Of a stretch of 64,000 nt of DNA, positions 22,194 through 32,200 are shown one piece after another (the stretch's first letter is position 1; every line of letters begins with the position of its first letter). The notes under the pieces were generated by a model. It ran no database searches. It saw only the letters and a program-made list of their open reading frames with translations, and had not been told where the DNA came from. This DNA is from Dipteris shenzhenensis (lineage: Eukaryota; Polypodiophyta; Polypodiopsida; Gleicheniales): the NCBI GenBank assembly GCA_047967505.1, contig CM106539.1; one strand, written 5' to 3'. A program made the translations under genes and the position numbers.

Positions 22194-22494
22194 TGTTGAG
22201 ATATCAAGCTCTATCCCCGACATATCTCCTGGATGACTATCATTTATGTCACCGCCTATGTTAGTTGTACTCGTGGTGTAGTTAGACTACCACGTATGTT
22301 TTTGGTTTGGGTTCACATATGAACCACGTATTCTAGGTTTTGACATATAGGGTATTTCCCTCTTCTATTGTATTATTGTTGGTGTGTGCAAAAGTGAAGA
22401 AAAGCTTCACCCTCCAACCTTGTGTCCTCTCTCTTTTGTGTGTTGTGAAGAAAGCTGAACTTGAGTCTCCTATCTCTCTCCCTCATTCTTTACA
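22194..22494 (+). repeat. 5' LTR of element B
   Basis: 301 bp, TGTTGAG...TTTACA. It reads the same as 27348-27648. It contains the TATA-like site at 22344 and a pyrimidine-rich 3' half. Confidence 0.97.
22344..22349 (+). promoter_or_regulatory. TATA-like box in 5' LTR of element B
   Basis: CATATA within GACATATAGGG. The same ATATAGGG word is kept at the matching place in the LTRs of A and C although the surrounding LTR has diverged, which supports a core promoter role. Transcription would start roughly 25-35 bases downstream. Confidence 0.5.
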
Positions 22495-22507
22495 TGGTAT
22501 TAGAGCC
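22495..22507 (+). other. Primer binding site of element B
   Basis: TGGTATTAGAGCC directly follows the LTR. It matches the complement of the plant initiator tRNA-Met 3' end except for one base (T for C at the seventh position), as usual for plant copia elements. Confidence 0.85.
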
Positions 22508-23034
22508 TTGTTCGTGGTAAGGAGCTCAAGAAAGCAAGCCAAGTTTGTGGTGTCCTGGTAAGAGGACCAGTGTTGCTTTCCTATTTCGAGTTTGGGAGCA
22601 AATCTCTGCAGGTAGCACAGCCAGAAGTGCAGGAGTGCACTGTTTCAGATTGAGAGGCCCTTCGCGGTGTGGCGAGAGCGCAGTATATGCTAGAATTGAG
22701 GCCGTTTCGAAGCCCGTTTTGGAGGCGGAAGTTCTTCGCAGGCACTCAAAAAAAGGCCCTGTTTTTGCTGTGCGACCACCGCGCGGCTAGTCAGTGGAAA
22801 GGTGCCACAGAAATTGCATCGTATGCCTATGTGCAGAGATATTGGGAGTTGCAGATTCATGCCTGTTGCCTGTTGATGCAAAATCGTCACAAGGAAGTGA
22901 CTGTGTGGTGAAATACCACTTTCGTCAGTGTTGCAGATCTGCCCCTGTGAGGCTTTTCGCAGAAGTTTTGCTATTTGCCCTTGTGAGGCATTTTCTGTGT
23001 TTACAGGTTGCTGTTGCAATTCGTGATTTGTAAA
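22508..23034 (+). other. Untranslated leader of element B, possible intron
   Basis: About 530 bases between PBS and gag ATG. Blocks are about 94-95% identical to the leader of C by eye. A donor-like CTG|GTAAGAGG (GT at 22558-22559) and an acceptor-like CTGTGTTTACAG ending at 23006 could remove most of the leader before the ATG. Confidence 0.55.
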
Positions 23035-26000
23035 ATGTCTGAGAATCTGTCTACCATTGTCAGTGAGAAGCTTGACAAGAACAACTTCCAAGCATGGAAG
23101 TTCAGGATGACAAACTTCCTTATGGGAAAGGGAGTTTGGGATTACATCAGTGGTGAAACTGCAGAACCAGTTTTGGGTACTGCTCCCACTCCTGCTGAAT
23201 TGAAGGCCTTTAAGGAATGGCATGAAAAAGCCAGAAAATGCTTGTATTGGCTATCTGTTAGCATTTCAGATTCTATGATTGTGCATATACAGGATGTAGA
23301 GACGCCTAAGGAAGCATGGGATACATTGGTGAAGCTGTATAGCACAAATACCAAAGCACGAAAGATGCAGCTAAAGCAGGAGTTTCACAATGTGCAAAGG
23401 AAAAATCTGAATATAAATGAGTATTCCTTGAAGGTGAAAGGCCTTGCAGATTCTCTTGCCTCCATTGGAGCACCTGTTGATGATGAGGACTTAGTGTCTG
23501 TGACCTTGAATGGTCTTGGGAAAGATTATGCACAGTTTCGGACATCCATTGGAGTCCGTGAAACATTTCCTGATTTTCAGGAACTTATTGCTCTCTTGCT
23601 GAGTGAAGAGCAAAGGAATGGTGGTTCAGCCACCTCAACTTCTCAAGAGACTGCTTTCTACTCGAATACAGGTAGAGGCAGGGGTAGAGGAAGAGGCCGT
23701 TTTGGTGGCCGTGTAGGAAATCAGAACCAACAGCAACAACAGGAAAACCAGTCCTATGGAGGAGGACGTGGTAGTTCTAGAGGCAGGGGGAGCCAAAGAG
23801 GCCGTGGTTCATGGCAAAGGAACCAGCAAGTAAATAGCAGCACAGAATGCTATTATTGTGGAAAGCCTGGACACAAGGAGAATACATGCTATAAAAAACA
23901 GAATGACATCAAAAGTGGGAAGTTGAAGCAAAGCAACTATGCATCATCAAGTGGGCATGGTGACGACAGAAATGAGCACCTTTTTGTGATGCAGCATATG
24001 GTTAACTCCATGTCAGGAGATGCTGCAGCTTGCAATGATGTTTGGTATGTTGATTCAGATGCCTCTAACCACATGACCAGTCATGGTGAGTGGTTTCATG
24101 ATGTTAGAAATTTGGATAAGCCAGGTTATGTTGAAACAGGTGATGATACTGCGCACCCAATTACGCAGGTTGGTAAAGTGCCATTGGCTATGCAGGATGG
24201 CAAAACGAAGTACTTGGTAGATGTACTTCATGTTCCAAAAATCACTAAGAACCTGGTTTCAGTTGGCCAGATGGTTGAGCAAGGTCTGCAGGTTAGATTT
24301 AATCCTGATGGATGCTTTGTTGAGGACTTGAAAAATAAATGCCGCTTGGTTGCGAAAGGCAACAAAAATGGAAGAATGTTCACCTTGGATGTTGATATGC
24401 CTGAGGTGAAAGCTGCTATGTTTGCGCATGGGAGAGGTGTCATTGCAGATATTGAGATATGGCACAAGCGCATTGGGCACGTGAATATACAAAGGCTGAA
24501 ATCTATGCAAACGAAAAACATTGTTGCAGGTTTGCCTAAGTTCAGAGTTGAGGGAATGCAAAAGGTATGTGAAGCATGCCAAATGGGTAAGCAGGCCAGA
24601 CATGCATTTCCCAAAAATGCTAAGGTGAGCAGAAGACCTTTGGAAGTGATCCATTCGGATGTTTGGACAACCAAAGCTGCTTCTATTGGTGGATGCCATT
24701 ATTATGTGACGTTTATTGATGACTACACTAGGAAGGTGTGGATTTATTTTATGAAGCACAAAAGTGAAGTGTTCAGCCATTTCAAGGCTTTTAAGGCCAT
24801 GGTTGAAAAAGAGAAAGGTGTGCATATTAAAGTGCTAAGATCTGATGGAGGGGGAGAGTACTTTTCAGAAGAATTTTGTGAATATCTGAAAGAACAGGGA
24901 ATTCAAAGGAAGTACTCATGCAGGTCTACCCCTCAGCAGAATGGGGTTGCAGAAAGGAAGAACAGGCATATTGCAGAAGTAGGACGGGCGATCCTAAATG
25001 AGAAAAACATGCCTGATTATTTTTGGGCTGAAGCAGTAGCAACTGCTGTTTATATTATGAACAGAACCCCCACTGCAGCTGTCCATGGCATGATGCCTGA
25101 AGAAATGTATACAGGCCAAAAACCAGATATTTCTCACTTGAAGGTATTTGGTTGCATAGCTTATGTTCATGTTCCTGATGAGAAGAGAACAAAGCTGGAT
25201 CCAAAGGCAGAAAAATGCATCTTTATTGGATATGCTCAGCACCAGAAAGGGTATCGCTGTTATAACCCTTCCACCCGCAAAATGCAAGTGAGCAGAGATG
25301 TTGTTTTTGATGAAATGAGCAGCTGGTATGCACCAACTGTTATGGTAGGAGATGCAGATGCAGGAAATGGGAATGCTGCAATAAATGCAGAGCAGCAATC
25401 TCAAGCCTTGAGTGGACCCAGAGAGTCCTCTACTAGTGGATCTAATGCATGGACAGGGAGATTGAGATCTAGTGAATCGTCACATGGCAGTCCTGATAGT
25501 GTTGTGCAGGTATCACATAAGGGAAAAGAAAAAGTGGACCATGCTCCAGTGTTTGATGTGTCTGCTGGTAGCTCTCATGTTGATGGAGAGTCAAGTGGCT
25601 CTGAAATGAGCCTTGATGAGGAACTTGGGATTCCTTCTGTTGTTACACCTGGTGCAAGGAAAAGCAGGCATGATTTAAAGACTCCTGCAACTGATCCAGT
25701 TGTACGGAGGTCCACTCGTATTAAGTATCCAGTTGACAGGCTGAGATATGATGGGTATACAGCACATCACTATGCTTATATGGTCAAGGTTCTAGAGGAG
25801 CCAGAGCCCACATGTTTTGAGGATGCAGCAGGGCATAAAAATTGGAAAGCAGCTATGGATGAAGAGATGGCTGCCTTGGATGCAAACCACACTTGGGATT
25901 TGATGCCTTTGCCTCATGATAAGAAGGCTATTGGCTGCAAGTGGGTTTACAAAGTAAAGCACAATGCTGATGGGTCTGTTAGCAGGTACAAGGCAAGATT

Positions 26001-27390
26001 GGTTGCCAAAGGTTTTGCGCAGACATATGGAATTGACTATGAGGAAACTTTCAGCCCAGTTGCAAGGATGGAACCCGTGAGAGTAGTAATTGCTATGGCT
26101 GTTGCAAAGGGATGGTCTTTGCATCAGATGGATGTGAAAAATGCCTTCTTGCATGGTGATTTGCAGGAAGAGGTTTATATGATGCAGCCAAAGGGTTATG
26201 AAGATAACTCACACCCCGATTTTGTATGCAGGTTGCGCAAAGCCTTGTATGGCTTAAAACAGGCACCAAGGGCATGGTCAGACAAGATAGGGCAATATCT
26301 TGTCACTATTGGATTTAAAATTTCCAATTCAGATTTTTCACTTTATGTGAAAAGGACAAACAGAGGGATTGTGCTTATAGTCATCTATGTTGATGACTTG
26401 ATTATTACAGGTGATAGTGATGCAGACATTAATGAAGTGAAGCTGCTGTTGAAGCAGAAATTTGAGATGAAGGATTTGGGAGAGCTGCGTTACTTCTTGG
26501 GCATTGAGGTTATTAGATCCCCGAGTGGGATATGGCTGTTGCAAAGGCAATACGGTTTGGACATGCTGTCCAAATATGGGATGACAGGCTGTAAGCCTAT
26601 TTCTGTTCCATTGGAGCAGAATGTGAAGCTCAATGCAGAGACAGGTGAGCTTCTTGAAGATATTACTATGTACAGGCGCATAGTAGGTAGCTTGATTTAC
26701 ATGACTATAACCAGACCAGATTTGAGCTATGCTGTGGGGCTGGTGAGTCAGTTTATGCAGGCACCAAGGAAGCCACATTTGGATGCGGCTAGGCGGATAC
26801 TGCGGTATGTGAAGTCCACATTGCATTATGGACTGTTTTATGAAGCTGGGTGTGCATTACAGGTACATGGATACACAGATGCTGACTGGGCTGGTAGTGT
26901 CTCAAACAGGAGATCTACTAGTGGTTTTATGTTTTCCCTTGGGAGTGGTGCCATCAGTTGGAGCAGCAAGAAGCAGCCAACAGTTGCCCTGTCGAGCACA
27001 GAGGCTGAGTACAGGGGTGCAGCAATGGCTGCATGTGAGGTAGCTTGGTTACGGAAGCTACTTGCAGATATGGGACAGTCAGTTCATGCAGCAGTTGTCA
27101 TTCATTGTGACAACATTAGCAGCATCATGCTTGCTAATAACCCAGTTTATCATGCTAGAACGAAGCACATTGAGGTGCATTATCACTTTGTGAGAGAGAA
27201 GGTTCTAGCTGGTGAGATTGATCTTGTCTATGTCAGCACTGAGGAGCAGGTGGTTGATATCTTTACGAAGGCATTGGGTACCGAGAAGCTTCGCAGATTT
27301 AGGAGCTTGCTTGGTGTACGTGAGATGGATTTGAGCTTGAGGGGGAGTGTTGAGATATCAAGCTCTATCCCCGACATATCTCCTGGATGA
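23035..27390 (+). CDS. gag-pol: Ty1/copia Gag-Pol polyprotein of element B
   Basis: An intact 1451-residue polyprotein. I place the start at ATG 23035 (MSENL), which aligns with the gag ATGs of A and C; the open frame extends nine codons upstream only to a TTG. Gag (UBN2-type) is followed by an RG-rich linker and a CCHC zinc knuckle (residues 272-285). Protease: residues 340-342 read DSD instead of the usual DSG. Integrase: HHCC (H477, H482, C512, C515) and a perfect DD35E triad (D542, D604, E640). RT: QMDVKNAFLHGDLQEEVY and YVDD at 1118-1121. RNase H: D1282 (TDADWAGS), E1323 (STEAEY), D1359 (CDN). The stop lies 43 bases inside the 3' LTR, so the C-terminus is LTR-encoded. Gag and Pol share one frame without a shift, as in most plant copia elements. 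Confidence 0.97.
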   Translation: MSENLSTIVSEKLDKNNFQAWKFRMTNFLMGKGVWDYISGETAEPVLGTAPTPAELKAFKEWHEKARKCLYWLSVSISDSMIVHIQDVETPKEAWDTLVKLYSTNTKARKMQLKQEFHNVQRKNLNINEYSLKVKGLADSLASIGAPVDDEDLVSVTLNGLGKDYAQFRTSIGVRETFPDFQELIALLLSEEQRNGGSATSTSQETAFYSNTGRGRGRGRGRFGGRVGNQNQQQQQENQSYGGGRGSSRGRGSQRGRGSWQRNQQVNSSTECYYCGKPGHKENTCYKKQNDIKSGKLKQSNYASSSGHGDDRNEHLFVMQHMVNSMSGDAAACNDVWYVDSDASNHMTSHGEWFHDVRNLDKPGYVETGDDTAHPITQVGKVPLAMQDGKTKYLVDVLHVPKITKNLVSVGQMVEQGLQVRFNPDGCFVEDLKNKCRLVAKGNKNGRMFTLDVDMPEVKAAMFAHGRGVIADIEIWHKRIGHVNIQRLKSMQTKNIVAGLPKFRVEGMQKVCEACQMGKQARHAFPKNAKVSRRPLEVIHSDVWTTKAASIGGCHYYVTFIDDYTRKVWIYFMKHKSEVFSHFKAFKAMVEKEKGVHIKVLRSDGGGEYFSEEFCEYLKEQGIQRKYSCRSTPQQNGVAERKNRHIAEVGRAILNEKNMPDYFWAEAVATAVYIMNRTPTAAVHGMMPEEMYTGQKPDISHLKVFGCIAYVHVPDEKRTKLDPKAEKCIFIGYAQHQKGYRCYNPSTRKMQVSRDVVFDEMSSWYAPTVMVGDADAGNGNAAINAEQQSQALSGPRESSTSGSNAWTGRLRSSESSHGSPDSVVQVSHKGKEKVDHAPVFDVSAGSSHVDGESSGSEMSLDEELGIPSVVTPGARKSRHDLKTPATDPVVRRSTRIKYPVDRLRYDGYTAHHYAYMVKVLEEPEPTCFEDAAGHKNWKAAMDEEMAALDANHTWDLMPLPHDKKAIGCKWVYKVKHNADGSVSRYKARLVAKGFAQTYGIDYEETFSPVARMEPVRVVIAMAVAKGWSLHQMDVKNAFLHGDLQEEVYMMQPKGYEDNSHPDFVCRLRKALYGLKQAPRAWSDKIGQYLVTIGFKISNSDFSLYVKRTNRGIVLIVIYVDDLIITGDSDADINEVKLLLKQKFEMKDLGELRYFLGIEVIRSPSGIWLLQRQYGLDMLSKYGMTGCKPISVPLEQNVKLNAETGELLEDITMYRRIVGSLIYMTITRPDLSYAVGLVSQFMQAPRKPHLDAARRILRYVKSTLHYGLFYEAGCALQVHGYTDADWAGSVSNRRSTSGFMFSLGSGAISWSSKKQPTVALSSTEAEYRGAAMAACEVAWLRKLLADMGQSVHAAVVIHCDNISSIMLANNPVYHARTKHIEVHYHFVREKVLAGEIDLVYVSTEEQVVDIFTKALGTEKLRRFRSLLGVREMDLSLRGSVEISSSIPDISPG

Positions 27391-27648
27391 CTATCATTTA
27401 TGTCACCGCCTATGTTAGTTGTACTCGTGGTGTAGTTAGACTACCACGTATGTTTTTGGTTTGGGTTCACATATGAACCACGTATTCTAGGTTTTGACAT
27501 ATAGGGTATTTCCCTCTTCTATTGTATTATTGTTGGTGTGTGCAAAAGTGAAGAAAAGCTTCACCCTCCAACCTTGTGTCCTCTCTCTTTTGTGTGTTGT
27601 GAAGAAAGCTGAACTTGAGTCTCCTATCTCTCTCCCTCATTCTTTACA
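27348..27648 (+). repeat. 3' LTR of element B
   Basis: 301 bp, preceded by GAGGGGGAG and followed by TSD ATTAG. Its first 43 bases also encode the end of Gag-Pol. Confidence 0.97.
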
Positions 27649-27653
27649 ATTAG

Positions 27654-28402
27654 ACGGATGCAATGGAAAGGAGGTACCTCAGTGGTTTGGTGGAAAGAAT
27701 CTAGTTGGGTAGCTTGTTGCCTTCTTCTCCCCATCCCTGCCCTAAAGAGGACTTGAAGAGGTTGTTAAAACCATTAATATTAGATGCAAAGCTAGTGATG
27801 GAATATATACATGGAAGAATAGATTTTTGAAAAATCTAGGACAAAAGAATCCCAAAGATAATTTCAACTCTCTTCTGTCCAACAATAAAATTTTAAGGTT
27901 TGGCTAAGGATGTGGGCATTGTAAAAGATGTGAATTGGCAGAACATACTCCTTGGCAATGTAGCTAGAGTGAATCACAAAAAATGGTCTACAATGAGGGA
28001 GCATGCTCTCTAGTTCATTTGGCTACCCAAGAGCAATTTTACATTTAATAACTTAGTTTCTAAACTTGTTCTAAGAGTTATGAAACGGTTCAAAAGGAAC
28101 CCATATACTTTCTTTATGTTGATTTTGGTACTGATTCTGTGCTTATGCTTGTCTTTCTTTCTTCCCTCCATCATATATCTCTCTCCTTGACTCTTTCTGG
28201 CTTCTACTTGACCACTCCACTTCACCAATTGCATATATTGTACTCACTAGTATTGGTCATGGCTACATTCTTGAAGTTTCTACTCCAAGTCCCACCAAAG
28301 ATAGAGGTTGCTAGAGTCTCATAGCTAGCTCATAGCCCCAATCTTTTAGTGTGTAAATCCACCTCAGCCTTAAGCTCCTTTTCCCTATGTATGGCCTGGA
28401 GG
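27654..28402. other. No gene recognised (spacer between elements B and C)
   Basis: About 750 bases of anonymous DNA. A coding-like snatch (IRCKASDGIYTWKNRFLKNL, about 27778-27837, +) hints at an old relic but cannot be assigned. Confidence 0.45.
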
Positions 28403-28407
28403 GTCTA

Positions 28408-28760
28408 TGTTGAGATATCGAGCTCCACTCGCGATATGCCAGGGTGACTGTTGTGCATTTATGTCACCGACTTGTTAGCTGGACATGCGGTTGGTACACC
28501 GCCCACGAATAATAGCTGGATGACAGCTATCCTTATCTACACTAGTTCATGGCTCAGTTAGTATGCCACCTTAGTTAGTTGAGTTTGGTTTGAGACCCAC
28601 ATATAGGGTTCTTCTATTTCTTTGTACTAGAGTTCTTTTGGCTTTCACAACTAAGAAGAGAAAAACTATTTTCAGCCTCCACCTTTGTGTGTATTCCCCC
28701 ATTTGTGCATGTGAGAAAGCCGTAAGTGAGACTCCTTCCCTCTCTCCCACAATCTTCACA
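28408..28760 (+). repeat. 5' LTR of element C
   Basis: 353 bp, TGTTGAG...TTCACA. TATA-like CATATA at 28600-28605. Homologous to the LTR of A, more distantly to that of B. Confidence 0.96.
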
Positions 28761-28773
28761 TAGTATCAGAGCC
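28761..28773 (+). other. Primer binding site of element C
   Basis: TAGTATCAGAGCC. One base (A at the second position) differs from the expected complement of initiator tRNA-Met, a different mismatch from the one in A and B. Confidence 0.8.
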
Positions 28774-29295
28774 TTGTTCGTGGTAAGGAGCTCAAGGAAG
28801 CAAGCCAAGTTCGTGGTGTCCTGGTAAGAGGATTTCCTATTTTGAGTTTGGGAGCAAATCTCTGCAGGTAGCACAGCCAGAAGTGCAAGAGTGCACTGTC
28901 TCAGATTGAGACGCCCTTCGCGGTGTGGCAAGAGCACAGTATATGCTGCGGATTTGAGGCGAAGCCCTTATTGACTTTATTTTTCTGATTTGAGGCCATT
29001 TCGGGGCCCGTTTTGAAGGCGGAAGTTCTTCGCAGGCACTCAGAAAAAGGCCCTGTTTTTTGCTGTGCGACCACTGCGCGGCTAGTCGGTGGAAAGGTGC
29101 CGCAGAAATTGCATCGTATGCCTGTGTGCAGAGATATTGGGAGTTGCAAATTCATGCCTGTTGCCTGTTGATGCAAAATCGTCACTAGGAAGTGACTGTG
29201 TGGTGAAATACCACTTTCGTCAGTTTTGTAGATCTGCCCGTGTGAGGCAAAAGCTGTGTTTTTTGCAGTGATAGAATATTTTGCAGTGTTCTGTA
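28774..29295 (+). other. Untranslated leader of element C, possible intron
   Basis: Colinear with the leaders of A and B. Donor-like CTG|GTAAGAGG (GT at 28824) and acceptor-like ATATTTTGCAG ending at 29286, ten bases before the ATG. Confidence 0.55.
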
Positions 29296-32200
29296 ATGGC
29301 ATCTGATTCTCTTTCACAGATTGTCACTGAAAAGCTTGACAAGAACAACTTCCAGGCATGGAAGTTTAGAATGACGAATTTCTTGATGGGAAAAGGCTAT
29401 TGGGAATTCATTACAGGAAATGAAGACGAACCTGTTCTTCCTAATGTTCCTAGTCAATAGGAAATGCAGGCATTTAAAGGATGGCATGAGAGAGCCAGGA
29501 AAGTTATGTACTGGCTGTCTATCAGTATTTCGGACTCCATGATTGTGCATATTCAGGATGCAAATATGCCAAAGGAGGCATGGGATACTTTGGCAAAAAT
29601 GTACAGCACAAATATGCAAGCCAGGAAAATGCAACTCAAACAGGAGTTGCACAATGTGCAGAGAGAAAATTTGAGCATAAATGACTACCACATGAAAGTG
29701 AAGAAAATTGCAGATGCACTTGCTTCCATTGGGTTGCCAATGGATGATGACGATTTGGTCTCTGTGACCTTGAATGGTCTAGGAAAGGATTATGCACAGT
29801 TCCGGACATCCATTGCCGTCCGTGAAAAATTTCCTGATTTTGAGGAGTTGATTGCTCTTCTAATTTCCGACGAGCACAGAAATGGGGGTGCATCTTCTTC
29901 AGTAGGAACTTCAAAAGAAACTGTCTTCTACTCAAATGCTGGCAGAGGTAGAGGCAGAGGTAGAGGCAGAGGTAGAGGAGGCCGATCTGCAGGCCGTGGT
30001 AGAAATCAGAATATGCAGCAAATGCAAGAAAACCAGTCCTATGCAGGAGGACGTGGTAACTCTAGAGGTAGGGGGAGCCAAAGAGGCCGTGGTGGATGGC
30101 AGAGAGGCCAAAATGCAAACAGCAATATTGAATGCTACTATTGTGGCAAAATGGGTCATATGGCTAAGGACTGCTATAAAAAGCAGAATGACATTATGAA
30201 TGGAAAATTGCAGCAAGGCAATTATGCATCTTCTAGCAGGCAAGGTGATGATAGAAATGAGCATCTATTTATGGTGCAGCATATGACCAATTCTGTGACA
30301 AGTGTAGAAGAACAAAATGATGTGTGGTATGTTGACTCAGGTGCGTCAAACCACAAAGGTCACGCTGAATGGATGCAGGATGCAAGAAAAATGGAAAAAC
30401 TAGGATTTGTGGAGACTGGTGATGATACTGCACATCCTATTGTGCAGATTGGCAAAATTCCTTTGTCTATGCAGGATGGGAAAAAGAAATACTTGTCTGA
30501 TGTATTTCATGTCCCGAACATCACCAAGAACCTGGTTTCTATTGGTCAGATGGTTGAGCAGGGCTTGCAGGTCAGATTTAATCCTCATGGATGCTTTGTT
30601 GAGGATATGAAAAATAATGGTCGCTTGATAGCAAAAGGAAAAAAGAAGGGCAGGATGTTTACGTTGGATGCAGACATGCCTGAATTGAGTGCAGCAATGT
30701 TTGCACATGGGACCGGTGTAGTTGCAGATATTGATATCTGGCACAAACGCATTGGTCATGTTAATATACAGCGACTTAAATCAATGCAAGCCCAAAATAT
30801 TATTGTAGGATTGCCTAAATTCAAGGTTGCAGAAATGCACAAGGTTTGTGAAGCCTGTCAATTTGGGAAACAGGCAAGGAAACCTTTTCCTAGGCATGTT
30901 CAAGAGAGTAAAAAGCCATTGGAATTAATCCACTCTGATGTGTGGACTACAAAAGCTGCATCTATTGGAGGCTGTCACTATTTTGTCACATTGATTGATG
31001 ACTTCAGCAGAAAACTGTGGGTGTATTTTATGAAAAAGAAAAGTGAAGTGTTTGGGCACTTCAAAGCTTTCAAAGCTATGGTTGAAAAAGAAACAGGCCT
31101 GCAAATAAAATGCCTAAGGTCAGATGGAGGGGGAGAGTACCTCTCAAATGAGTTTGCAAGGTTCTTGCAGGAGCATGGTATAAAGCAGCAATATTCATGC
31201 AGTCATACCCCACAGCAAAATGGAATTGCAAAAAGAAAAAACAGGCATATTGGAGAGGTATCTCGGGCTATGCTAAATGAAAAAGATCTACCAGATTATT
31301 ATTGGGCTGAAGCAGTTGCTACAGCAGTCTATATAATGAACAGGACTCCCACTGCAGCAATACATGGCATGACGCCAGAGGAGATGTATGCTAGTAGGAA
31401 ACCAGATATTTCTCATTTGAAGATTTTTGGTTGCATTGCCTATGTCCATGTGCCAGATGAGTTGAGGTCCAAGTTGGATCCAAAAGCTGTGAAGTGCGTC
31501 TTTATTGGTTATTCTCTGCAGCAGAAAGGGTATAGATGCTATAACCCTTCTACACGTAAGTTCACAGTGAGCAGAGATGTTGTTTTTTATGAGATGAGCA
31601 GCTGGTATAAACCAATAAATGTGATGATTGATGTAGATGCACAAAATGGTAATGCTGCACAGAATGCACAGCAGCAATCACAAAATATCAGTGGACCTGG
31701 AGTGTCCTCTACCAGTGGTTCACATACTTCGCCATGGACAGGCAAATTGAGATCAGGAGAATCCCCTCAAAGCAATGCAGAGAGTGGTACGCAGGTATCA
31801 CGAAAAGGAAAAGAGAAGGTAGATCAGCCCATGTATGATGTGAATGCAGGTCACTCTTGTGTGGATGGTGAATCTAGTGGCTCAGAACAGAGCATTGATG
31901 ATGAGTTGGGTATTCCTTCTGTTGTTACACCTGGAGTAAGGAAGACCAGGGATGTTTTGAGAGCACCTGGAAGTGAGCCTATTTTGCGCAGGTCTACCAG
32001 GGTTAGGTATCCTGTGGATAGGCTGAAATATGATGGATTTACAGCCATTCACTATGCATGTATGGTCAAAGTGATACAGGAACCAGAACCCACTTCTTTT
32101 GAGCAAGCCATGGGAAATGAAAAATGGGAGAAAGCCATGGATGAAGAAATGGATGCCTTGGATGCTAATGCTACATGGGAATTGGTGCCTTTGCCTAAAG

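Larger units (their letters stand above)
22194..27648 (+). mobile_element. Ty1/copia element B, complete, very recent insertion
   Basis: 5455 bp, bounded by 301-bp LTRs (22194-22494 and 27348-27648) in which I see no difference, and flanked by the perfect target duplication ATTAG (22189-22193 and 27649-27653). PBS TGGTATTAGAGCC at 22495-22507, polypurine tract GAGGGGGAG just before 27348. A single uninterrupted gag-pol frame fills the interior. The element is related to A and C but is a distinct subfamily (different LTR length and sequence). It is structurally complete, although the protease active site carries a substitution. Confidence 0.97.

Noticed and set aside
23008-23034. Upstream start of gag at 23008
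   Set aside because: The codon is TTG, the nine extra residues are not shared with A or C, and ATG 23035 aligns with their gag starts.
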